A program made the translations under genes and the position numbers. The notes beneath the pieces are model-generated. The model made no database searches. It saw nothing but the letters and a program-made list of their open reading frames with translations, and was not told the origin of the DNA. Of a DNA stretch of 64,000 bases, positions 35,455-42,056 are shown one piece after another (position 1 is the first letter of the stretch; the number at the start of each line of letters is the position of its first letter). The stretch comes from Dongia_A sp039808885 (GTDB lineage Bacteria; Pseudomonadota; Alphaproteobacteria; Dongiales; Dongiaceae): assembly GCA_039808885.1 (NCBI GenBank), contig JBDHTX010000024.1, positions 1 through 64,000 of the forward strand, read 5' to 3'.

Positions 35455-35757
35455 ATGAAACGCGCCTCCATCCTCGTCGCCGTGACGTCGGCGCTGCTCG
35501 CCGCCGCCGCCTTCGGCTCGCTCGCCGAGGCCGACCAGCAGGTCAAGCACATGGTCGTGCGCAACGCGGCGGAGGTGAAATCGGTCTTCGGCCTCGCCAC
35601 CGCCGCCGGCGGCCGCCAGGCGGTGGAGATCACCTGCTCGCCGGCCGGCTCGACCTGGTGCGCCGGCGGCTTCACCGCCGCCTGCGACAAGGCCAAGGGC
35701 GGCATGAGCACCGGCCCCGATGGCAGCGTCACCTGCTCGCTGCCGCAGCACGACTAG
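35455..35757 (+). CDS. Small secreted cysteine-containing protein
   Basis: The 100-aa protein has a clear signal peptide (KRASILVAVTSALLAAAAFG) cleaved near AEA-DQ. The mature part of about 74 residues has four Cys (ITCSPAGSTWCAGG, AACDKA, VTCSLPQ), likely two disulfides. Strong ribosome site ACAGGAGAT 6 nt before ATG. No family is recognised. It stands alone between pfkB and a degenerate GFA gene and is probably a periplasmic or extracellular protein. Confidence 0.7.
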   Translation: MKRASILVAVTSALLAAAAFGSLAEADQQVKHMVVRNAAEVKSVFGLATAAGGRQAVEITCSPAGSTWCAGGFTAACDKAKGGMSTGPDGSVTCSLPQHD

Positions 35758-36044
35758 CGCGCCGCGCATCCCCTCGGCGGCGCCGCGCTGGTGATTCCCG
35801 CGCGGCGCCGCTCTATTTGCGGAAATGCAGTTCGTGCCGCTCGATCCCGGCCGGCACGTCGGACCTTGGGCGCGCCCCTGGAGAAGCGCCCGGCTTCCGC
35901 GCGGAACACAGCCTCGGTGCCGAAGGCCGTGCCGGTGCGCTTCTGGCACCAGGCGCAATGGCACAGCGACACACGCTCCGGCGCGCCCTCGGTCACGTAG
36001 CGCACCGCGCCGCAGACGCGGCCGCCTTGGTGTCGGGTGTGCAT
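35754..36044 (-). pseudogene. Degenerate GFA (glutathione-dependent formaldehyde-activating) family gene
   Basis: The first ~50 residues match the GFA fold (CGAVRYVTEGAPERVSLCHC, AWCQKRTGTAFGTEAVF). The normal opening GGCxCG is GGRVCG, losing one zinc Cys. After about residue 55 the frame turns into Arg-rich low-complexity sequence and the second zinc pair (CPxCG) is absent. At 96 codons it is shorter than the usual ~130. A shifted frame near 35830-35880 ends in ERHELHFRK, suggesting a deletion plus frameshift. It is most likely a decaying gene. Confidence 0.6.
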
Positions 36045-36130
36045 GGGCGAACTCCTTGTTGACGCAGCATGGCAGACGACGCGGGCGCGAGGAAACGCCT
36101 TGAAATTGCTTGTCTCCTATGAGAGACTAC

Positions 36131-36430
36131 ATGATGTCCGAGATACGGCAGACAGCGGCGTTCAGAAAGTGGATGCAGGGCCTGGCTGACCACCGGGCGC
36201 GACTGGCCATCGCCAAGCGCATCGACCGACTCGCTTTCGGCCACGCCGGCGATTCGCATTCGGTCGGCGACGGTGTCAGCGAGCTGCGGGTGCATCTGGG
36301 GCCCGGCTATCGGGTCTACTTCACGCGGCGTGGCGAGACCGTCGTCGTCCTGTTGTGCGGCGGCGACAAGGGCTCGCAGGAACGAGACATCGCTCGCGCG
36401 AAAGCGTTGGCGCAGGAGTTGCAGGAGTGA
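36131..36430 (+). CDS. RelE/HigB-like toxin (addiction module killer family)
   Basis: The 99-aa protein fits the PF05973/TIGR02683 killer-protein family: SEIRQTAAFRKWMQGLADHR, RLAFGHAGDSHSVGDGVSEL, RVHLGPGYRVYFTRRGETVV, LLCGGDKGSQERDI. These act as translation-dependent mRNA interferases. Two adjacent ATG codons (36131, 36134) can start it; GAGAG lies upstream. Its stop overlaps the upstream edge of the antitoxin gene, in toxin-first order as in this subfamily. Confidence 0.85.
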   Translation: MMSEIRQTAAFRKWMQGLADHRARLAIAKRIDRLAFGHAGDSHSVGDGVSELRVHLGPGYRVYFTRRGETVVVLLCGGDKGSQERDIARAKALAQELQE

Positions 36431-36435
36431 ACAAG

Positions 36436-36756
36436 ATGGGATTGCGCACAAGCAAGTTCGACATCGCCGACTATCTGCGGAGCGAGGCGGATATCGCGGA
36501 TTACCTCTCTGAAGCTCTCGCCTTGGGCGATCCCGCCTATTTCCAGCACGCGCTCGGCGCGGTGGCGCGCGCGAAAGGCATGGCGGCCATCGCCAAGAAG
36601 AGCGGCCTCGGCCGGCAAAGCCTCTACAAGGCGCTGAGCGAAGGCGGCAACCCGGAGTTCTCCACGGTGGTCAAGGTGCTCGGCGCACTCGGCATCCGGA
36701 TCGCAGCGGTGCCGGCAGACGGCTCAGCCAAGCGTCGATCGCGGCGCGCGGCTTAA
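36436..36756 (+). CDS. HTH antitoxin paired with the upstream toxin
   Basis: The 106-aa protein is the TIGR02684-type antidote: FDIADYLRSEADIADYLSEA and the XRE-like HTH AKGMAAIAKKSGLGRQSLYK followed by FSTVVKVLGALGIRI. It should neutralise the toxin and autorepress the operon. ATG 36436 is 8 nt after GGAG and 5 nt past the toxin stop; an in-frame GTG at 36427 overlaps the toxin stop. A paralog is at 56414. The tail is Arg-rich (KRRSRRAA). Confidence 0.85.
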   Translation: MGLRTSKFDIADYLRSEADIADYLSEALALGDPAYFQHALGAVARAKGMAAIAKKSGLGRQSLYKALSEGGNPEFSTVVKVLGALGIRIAAVPADGSAKRRSRRAA

Positions 36757-36794
36757 GTAACTGTAAATCCACTCTGACCCCATTCACCTAGGGC

Positions 36795-37100
36795 ATGAAA
36801 GCCGCACGTTACAAGGATGTCTGGGATGCGCTGGAGGACGATCCGGCGGAACGGCGGCGTCTCAAAATGCGCGCGCTGCTGCTCGATGCGCTGCAGGCAC
36901 GCGTCAAGGCGTGGGACGTGACGCAGGCCGAAGCTGCGAAACGCCTCGGCACCTCCCAGCCGCGCCTCAACGATCTGCTGAAAGACCGCTTCAACAAGTT
37001 CAGCCTCGGCGCCTTGTTCGACTTGGCGACCCGCGCGGGACTCAAGGTCAAGCTGTCGATCGAGGATGGCAGGGGTACGAAAGCGCGGCGAGCGGCGTAG
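36795..37100 (+). CDS. Orphan XRE-family HTH protein (HTH_37-like)
   Basis: The 101-aa protein has an acidic N-terminus (KDVWDALEDDPAERRRLKMR), an HTH (WDVTQAEAAKRLGTSQPRLN, DLLKDRFNKFSLGALFDLA) and the end GLKVKLSIED. This is the form of HTH_37 antitoxins that pair with Gp49/RelE-like toxins encoded just upstream. No such toxin remains here: only 38 bp separate it from the previous antitoxin. It may be a leftover antitoxin or may cross-regulate the neighbouring pair. Confidence 0.75.
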   Translation: MKAARYKDVWDALEDDPAERRRLKMRALLLDALQARVKAWDVTQAEAAKRLGTSQPRLNDLLKDRFNKFSLGALFDLATRAGLKVKLSIEDGRGTKARRAA

Positions 37101-37171
37101 GTAGGTCCATAAATCTATTCTGCCTCCATCCGTCCCGGACTCTTTGACTCGGCCCGTTTGCGGAGGAAATG

Positions 37172-37711
37172 ATGAGTTCACTTGAAGATATCCAAGCGAG
37201 ATTCACGGATGAGCTTCGTGAAGTAGACGATGTGGCCCAGATCGTCCTAAAGGGCCACCTGGTTATGGAAAGTTTGATGACAGAAGCGATTGAGACGTTT
37301 CTGTTACACGGTGAGTTTGTTGACGCCGCTCGATTACAGGTTCATCAGAAGATTGCGCTCTGCAAGGGAATCTCAGTGAGCGACCAGAGCAATAAAATGT
37401 GGGACCTAGTTAGCAGCGTAAACTCAGTTCGGAATGCGCTTTCACACTCGTTGGACCCCAATCGGAGGTCGAAGGCAATTCAAAATCTCCGAGGTGTCTA
37501 TGAACAACAGTTCAAGGACATGCCAGACTCCGTCAACGGAATTCCAAACGGCATCGAAAAGAATATTCCGGCTGACACGGCGTTGTGCCTGTATGCGATA
37601 GCCGCCAGTCTTGGCTATCTCCACGCACACCTTGCTGAAGTGAGGCGGCTAAAGTCCATCATCGTAGAAATTGACGCGGTAATGAATGGAGGTGCGTTGC
37701 GTAAGTCGTAG
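37172..37711 (+). CDS. Low-GC protein with HEPN-like R-x4-H motif
   Basis: The 179-aa, largely helical protein contains SSVNSVRNALSHSLDP, where R87-N-A-L-S-H92 fits the HEPN Rx4-6H catalytic motif. Upstream helices (AQIVLKGHLVMESLMTEAIE) resemble DUF4145-type HEPN proteins. HEPN proteins are often RNases in toxin-antitoxin, abortive infection or defence systems. ATG 37172 is chosen because GGAGG (37162-37166) is 5 nt upstream. The gene is visibly lower in GC than its neighbours, indicating transfer. No obvious MNT-type antitoxin partner is adjacent. Confidence 0.6.
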   Translation: MSSLEDIQARFTDELREVDDVAQIVLKGHLVMESLMTEAIETFLLHGEFVDAARLQVHQKIALCKGISVSDQSNKMWDLVSSVNSVRNALSHSLDPNRRSKAIQNLRGVYEQQFKDMPDSVNGIPNGIEKNIPADTALCLYAIAASLGYLHAHLAEVRRLKSIIVEIDAVMNGGALRKS

Positions 37712-37759
37712 CTATCAGCCAAGAACTGACAAATAGCGCGGCAGGTTCGACTCCCCTGA

Positions 37760-38683
37760 CTAATCTTTCTCCTGATCAAACAATCCGCCTTGCTTGTAGC
37801 TGTCGACTAGAACCTCGGTCACTCGAACAATCGTGTAGCGCTCGCTGAGCAACTCGTTGTCATGTCCATAGAGATGCTCTATCTGCACATCACACTTGAG
37901 CGCATCGCCCGGTCGAACGTCTATAGACCGGCCTTGAAAACGCGCCAGCCACTCCGTGTCTTCGATCTTCGCTGAAATCGTTTTCTTTCCGTGACGCAAC
38001 TCCCACTTACTATCGCCAAGGTAATCTGGCTTCTTTACGGCTAGAATCATTGGTGCCACCGGGAACTGTAGCGTCTCCTTCACTGCCATAGCTTCGATGT
38101 TCTCGAGGTCCCACCGGACCGAGAGATTCATCTCAACCGATCCCTCTAGGCTAGTGAATGTGGCGCGATCGCCTGGAATTAGCTCCTCCTTTACGCGCTG
38201 AAAGTCTCTCACAGCGTCGATGAGTGCCTTTGGTGTAGGTGCCTGATAGTCCGGCATATGCCTAACATCTGTCTCGGACGCGATAGCCTGTATCTCCTTA
38301 GCCAACGCAGGTAGACTTCGAGGCGTGGAGCCGTCGTCGATCCACCTAATGACTGCATACTTCGCCCGCACCAGGTACTTGCCGACCGCTGGTTTCCAAT
38401 CAAGGTCCTTAAGTGCTTGATCATCGGTCGCATTGAGAATGTTTCGAAGCCAGACTTTTATTGAACCAGCCTCGATGTCCTCGAGGACCATGACTGTTTC
38501 AATGTTTGAGTCGATGGCTTGAACCAGCTCCGAATCGAGCCTCTCGCATCCTCTTATGAAGTCATTCACTGCGGAGAAGACGCGAGAAGCGGAACCCACT
38601 CCGCGTTTGAAGTCGATTTCAAAAGCGAAGTCCGCCTCTGGCGGTCCCGGCCGGACAGTCGTGAGCGTAATCTCTGCTGCCAT
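37760..38683 (-). CDS. Low-GC hypothetical protein, convergent with HEPN-like gene
   Basis: The 307-aa protein has no recognised family. The N-terminal half is alpha/beta-like (FAFEIDFKRGVGSASRVFSA, VLEDIEAGSIKVWLRNIL). The middle is helical, and the C-terminal ~100 residues look beta-rich (KWELRHGKKTISAKIEDTEW, RSIDVRPGDALKCDVQIEHL). No signal peptide or membrane helix is visible. Codon and base use are clearly poorer in GC than in ribA and match the HEPN-like gene, so the two probably arrived together. The stops of the two genes face each other 48 bp apart. Confidence 0.6.
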   Translation of the reverse strand: MAAEITLTTVRPGPPEADFAFEIDFKRGVGSASRVFSAVNDFIRGCERLDSELVQAIDSNIETVMVLEDIEAGSIKVWLRNILNATDDQALKDLDWKPAVGKYLVRAKYAVIRWIDDGSTPRSLPALAKEIQAIASETDVRHMPDYQAPTPKALIDAVRDFQRVKEELIPGDRATFTSLEGSVEMNLSVRWDLENIEAMAVKETLQFPVAPMILAVKKPDYLGDSKWELRHGKKTISAKIEDTEWLARFQGRSIDVRPGDALKCDVQIEHLYGHDNELLSERYTIVRVTEVLVDSYKQGGLFDQEKD

Positions 38684-38766
38684 ATGAAAATCCTAGCAGC
38701 TCCTTGGAGATATTCTACCGTTAATCAACTACAGCGACTGCTTTAGGAAGCCGGGTGGACTGCGCA

Positions 38767-39951
38767 TCAAAACATATGCCCGAACCGCCGCGCCTTGGTG
38801 ATCAGGTATTGCGCGTTGTGGTCGTTGGAGGGGAAGACGTGCGGCACGCGTTCGGCGACGCGGATGCCGCATTGCTCGAGGCCGGTCATCTTCTCGGGGT
38901 TGTTGGTGAGCAGGCGCACGGCGGTGAAGCCGAGCTGGCGCAGCATCTCGGCCGCCGGCTGATAGACGCGCTCATCGGCGCCGAAGCCGAGCTGCAAATT
39001 CGCCTCCAGCGTATCGGCGCCGGCGTCCTGCAGGCGATAGGCGCGCAGCTTGTTGATCAGGCCGATGCCGCGGCCCTCCTGCGCCAGATAGAGCACGATG
39101 CCGGCGCCACGTCCTTCCGGGCCTGACTTGGCGATGGTCTCGATGGCGCCGCGCAGCTGGTCGCCGCAATCGCAGCGCAGCGAGCCGAGCAAATCGCCGG
39201 TGAAGCATTCCGAGTGCAGGCGCACGAGGACGGGTTGCGCCGGATCGGGCCGCCCGATGACGATGGCCAGATGCTCCTTGCCGCCATCGGCGGGCCGGAA
39301 GGCGATGATCTCGGTCTCTTCCGCGCCTTCGAGCGGCACGCGGGCGGAGCCGACGCGTCTGAGGGAACCCGCCAGCGCGCGCTGATGCGCGGTGAGGCCG
39401 CCGCAATCCAGCACGAAGGGGCTGTCGACCCAGGGGGCGAGAGCGGCCTCGGGATTGGCGGCGCCACCCTGGGGCAGCGCCACCATGAGGGCGGCGGGCA
39501 GCAGGCGCGCGGCCTTCGCCAGGTCGATGGCCGCCTCGGCCAAAGGCATGGGCAGGTCATCGGCCAGCGCGATGCCCAGGGCCGGGGTGTCCTCGCGCTC
39601 CGCCGTCGGGTCGGCCAGCTGGCGCAGGGCCTCGGCGCCGATCTCCGCCGGCAGGCGGCAGATGGCAAGGCCGCGCCCGCCGGCCGGCATCAGGCCGAGG
39701 TCGCTCGCCCGCTCGACGGTGAGGACAAGGCGCAGCGAACCAGCCTCGGACTCCTTCGGCGGGGCGGCGGCCTGCAAGGAGGCGAGGCTGGCCTCGTCGA
39801 CCATCTCGGCGGCCAGCGCCAGCGCGGCCAGCCCGCCGGCCTGCTTGGTCAGGCCGATGGCGCCGCCGCGGCGCAGCTCGGCGAGGCAGCGCTCGACGGT
39901 GGCGCGGTAGGAGGCGGTCTTGGCCTGCAGGTCGCTGTTCATAAGGCGCAT
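38767..39951 (-). CDS. ribA: GTP cyclohydrolase II with N-terminal extension
   Basis: The ~394-aa protein has a C-terminal half (~200 aa) that is RibA: LVRLHSECFTGDLLGSLRCD with zinc Cys residues in CFTGD...CDCGDQ, YLAQEGRGIGLINKLRAY, TLEANLQLGF and RLLTNNPEKM. It makes the first riboflavin precursor from GTP. The N-terminal ~190 residues are a diverged region seen in some alphaproteobacterial RibA proteins; it lacks the acidic RibB catalytic signature, so DHBP synthase activity is not claimed. The start is uncertain: ATG 39951 (MRLMNSDLQ) or 39942. Confidence 0.9.
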   Translation of the reverse strand: MRLMNSDLQAKTASYRATVERCLAELRRGGAIGLTKQAGGLAALALAAEMVDEASLASLQAAAPPKESEAGSLRLVLTVERASDLGLMPAGGRGLAICRLPAEIGAEALRQLADPTAEREDTPALGIALADDLPMPLAEAAIDLAKAARLLPAALMVALPQGGAANPEAALAPWVDSPFVLDCGGLTAHQRALAGSLRRVGSARVPLEGAEETEIIAFRPADGGKEHLAIVIGRPDPAQPVLVRLHSECFTGDLLGSLRCDCGDQLRGAIETIAKSGPEGRGAGIVLYLAQEGRGIGLINKLRAYRLQDAGADTLEANLQLGFGADERVYQPAAEMLRQLGFTAVRLLTNNPEKMTGLEQCGIRVAERVPHVFPSNDHNAQYLITKARRFGHMF

Positions 39952-40185
39952 ATGGCTACCGTCGCGATGACCGGTCAAGTCATGCGGCGGCGGGATTCCG
40001 CCCGGGCGCGGCGGCGCGCCCGGTGGTGCTCCGGCCGGGGGCAAGTGGCGGCCGGGGCGCCCCGCGACCTGGTGCGGCAGGGGGAAGCGGCCCCGGTCCC
40101 CGGGCTTGTTTCCTGTCCTTCCAGAGTGTTATCTGGACCGCACACGCCCGGAAACGAAGCTCCTAGCGAATCGGGGGACCCTCCC

Positions 40186-40881
40186 ATGCCTGCCGCTGCG
40201 GCGAAGAAAATCCTCCTGGTCGACGACGACGACAATCTGCGTCGCACCCTGGCGGAGCAATTGACCCTGGACGGCGCCTTCGAGACCGCCGAGGCCGCCA
40301 ATGCCGCCGACGGCCTGGCCAAGGCCAAGGCGGGGAATTTCGACGCTATCCTCTTGGATGTCGGCCTGCCCGACGGCGATGGCCGCGACGTTTGCCGCGA
40401 GATGCGCAAGGCCAACGTGCATGCGCCGATCATCATGCTCACGGCTGTCGAGGGGGAAGCGGATACCATCCGCGGCCTGGACTCCGGCGCCAACGACTAT
40501 GTGACCAAGCCGTTTCGCCTCGGCGAGCTGGTGGCACGGCTGAAGGCGCATCTGCGCCAGCACGAGCACAGCGAGGACGCGGTGCTCAATATCGGCCCCT
40601 ATGTGTTCAAGCCGGCGGTGAAGATGCTGGTGGACGAGGCGGCGAAGAAGAAGATCCGCCTGACCGAGAAAGAGGCGGCGATCCTGAAGTATCTGTACCG
40701 CGCCGGGCAGAAATCGGTCAGCCGCGAGACGCTGCTGGGCGAGGTCTGGGGCTACAACGCCGGCGTCACCACCCACACGCTGGAAACGCATGTCTACCGC
40801 CTGCGCCAGAAGATCGAGAAGGATCCCGGCAAGGCGACGATCCTGGTGACCGACCAGGGCGGCTACCGCCTGGTGCCGTAA
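40186..40881 (+). CDS. OmpR/PhoB-family response regulator (orphan)
   Basis: The 231-aa regulator has a receiver domain with DDDDN at residues ~13-17, phosphoacceptor in FDAILLDVGLPDGDG (Asp ~54) and Lys in YVTKPFRLGEL. The C-terminal winged helix is KIRLTEKEAAILKYLYRAGQ, then TTHTLETHVYRLRQKIEKD and GGYRLVP. No kinase gene is adjacent; the neighbour ribA is divergent. Closely similar orphan regulators are common in Rhodospirillales. The start after GGGGGACCCTCCC fits the receiver boundary. Confidence 0.93.
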   Translation: MPAAAAKKILLVDDDDNLRRTLAEQLTLDGAFETAEAANAADGLAKAKAGNFDAILLDVGLPDGDGRDVCREMRKANVHAPIIMLTAVEGEADTIRGLDSGANDYVTKPFRLGELVARLKAHLRQHEHSEDAVLNIGPYVFKPAVKMLVDEAAKKKIRLTEKEAAILKYLYRAGQKSVSRETLLGEVWGYNAGVTTHTLETHVYRLRQKIEKDPGKATILVTDQGGYRLVP

Positions 40882-40928
40882 ACGCCTGATACTCTGAGGG
40901 GCGCATTCGGCGCCTTCCACTTTCTCCT

Positions 40929-41037
40929 CGTCACCCCGGGCTTGACCCGGGGTTCATGCATCCGCTGCTGGGGCGGTGGCGGGGCAGGCGGGCCCGTGCG
41001 GTGGCGCAATGGATCCCGGGTCAAGCCCGGGATGACG
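40929..41037. repeat. Family B paired-hairpin repeat
   Basis: The left arm is CGTCACCCCGGGC-TTGA-CCCGGGGTTCATGC. The right arm is GCAATGGATCCCGGG-TCAA-GCCCGGGATGACG. The arms are inverted and separated by about 50 bp. It lies between the response-regulator gene and a convergent gene and may double as a bidirectional terminator. Confidence 0.8.
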
Positions 41038-41044
41038 GCCGCGT

Positions 41045-41656
41045 CTAGGCGAAGGTCTCGGCGCTCTCGTGCCAGCGCGGCTGGTAGCCGCGCTCCAGGA
41101 TGGTGACGAAGAGCGGCGGGGTCAGCAGCGTGGCGCCGCGGAACGCGCCGCGCGGCAGGGACTCGACATAGCCGTCGAAGCTCCAGCGCAACAGGCGCCC
41201 GCCGCGCAGCGCGAAGGCCTCGCCGTCGCGGGCGATCATCGCGCCATCGGGCAGGTCGGCGACGCGGGCGGTGGACAGGGGCACATCCGCGGCGCGCGAG
41301 GCGCGGCGCTGGCCGTGCAGGATGTCGTCGGCCATCGGCGCGCTCATCTGCGGATCGGCGAGGAACAGGAAGTGCTTCGCCTCCTGGCGCCGGCAATAGA
41401 AGCAGGGCCGGTGGCCGGCGGCGAGCGCCGTCACCTCGTCGAGGAAGAAGAGGGCGGTCCAGCTCTTGCCCATCATCTCGTAGTGATGGTCCTTGTAGGC
41501 GAGCTCGCAGGCGATCCAGTGCCGGCTCGACCAGCGCCGCTTGCCCAGCGTCTTGTCCGGGCGATGGAACTTGCCGCCGCGATTGCCCATGAGCGTGCCG
41601 CGCGACGGCACGGCGACGATCTCGCCGAAAGGGGTGACGCGGTTCTGCAGCGGCAT
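41045..41656 (-). CDS. Conserved protein of unknown function (GNRG/HRPCxxCRR family)
   Basis: The 203-aa protein starts QNRVTPFGEIVAVPSRGTLM then GNRGG, followed by RRWSSRHWIACELAYKDHHY, SWTALFFLDEVTALAAGHRP and CFYCRRQEAKHF. Related bacterial proteins share the FLDEATALAAGHRPC..CRR core; their function is unknown to me. The paired Cys suggests a metal site. No signal peptide. It is probably a monocistronic gene flanked by family B repeats on both sides. Confidence 0.7.
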   Translation of the reverse strand: MPLQNRVTPFGEIVAVPSRGTLMGNRGGKFHRPDKTLGKRRWSSRHWIACELAYKDHHYEMMGKSWTALFFLDEVTALAAGHRPCFYCRRQEAKHFLFLADPQMSAPMADDILHGQRRASRAADVPLSTARVADLPDGAMIARDGEAFALRGGRLLRWSFDGYVESLPRGAFRGATLLTPPLFVTILERGYQPRWHESAETFA

Positions 41657-41760
41657 GGCGGGTCGCGTGGTTGCTGTCGTGCCGCGATCCTAGCACGCGC
41701 GTCGCCGGGATGCGGCAGGAGCGCGCGATTGATTGGGCGCGCTCCATCTACCTCTCAATT

Positions 41761-41869
41761 CGTCACCCCGGCCTTGCGCCGGGGTCCATTCATCCGCCGC
41801 AGGGGCGGTGCGTCGGTCCCGCGATCCGTGCGGCGGCGCTGTGGATCCCGGCGCAAGGCCGGGATGACG
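41761..41869. repeat. Family B paired-hairpin repeat
   Basis: The left arm is CGTCACCCCGGCC-TTGC-GCCGGGGTCCATTC. The right arm is GTGGATCCCGGC-GCAA-GGCCGGGATGACG. The outer 13 bp are near-perfect inverses with compensatory changes in the stems (TTGC/GCAA rather than TTGA/TCAA), which shows structure conservation across copies. The gene-free interval 41657-42056 holds this and the next copy and nothing else. Confidence 0.8.
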
Positions 41870-41942
41870 ATTGGGAGGCGGCCTCAGGCGTAATCCGAAA
41901 TCCTTGCTTCAGCCGGGCACGCGCTCAATCCGCATCTCGCAT

Positions 41943-42032
41943 CGTCACCACCGGGCTTGTCCCGGTGGTCCATTCGACGGCCATGCCAGCTTCGATGCCG
42001 GATGGATTGCCGGGACAAGCCCGGCAATGACG
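41943..42032. repeat. Family B paired-hairpin repeat (mixed arms)
   Basis: The left arm is CGTCACCACCGGGC-TTGT-CCCGGTGGTCCATTC; the right arm is GGATGGATTGCCGGG-ACAA-GCCCGGCAATGACG. The right arm matches the right arm of the GIY-YIG-containing copy at 47707 almost exactly, while the left arm belongs to a different stem variant. It lies 73 bp after the previous copy. Confidence 0.8.
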
Positions 42033-42056
42033 ACTGAAACTGAAACGGCGGCCGCC

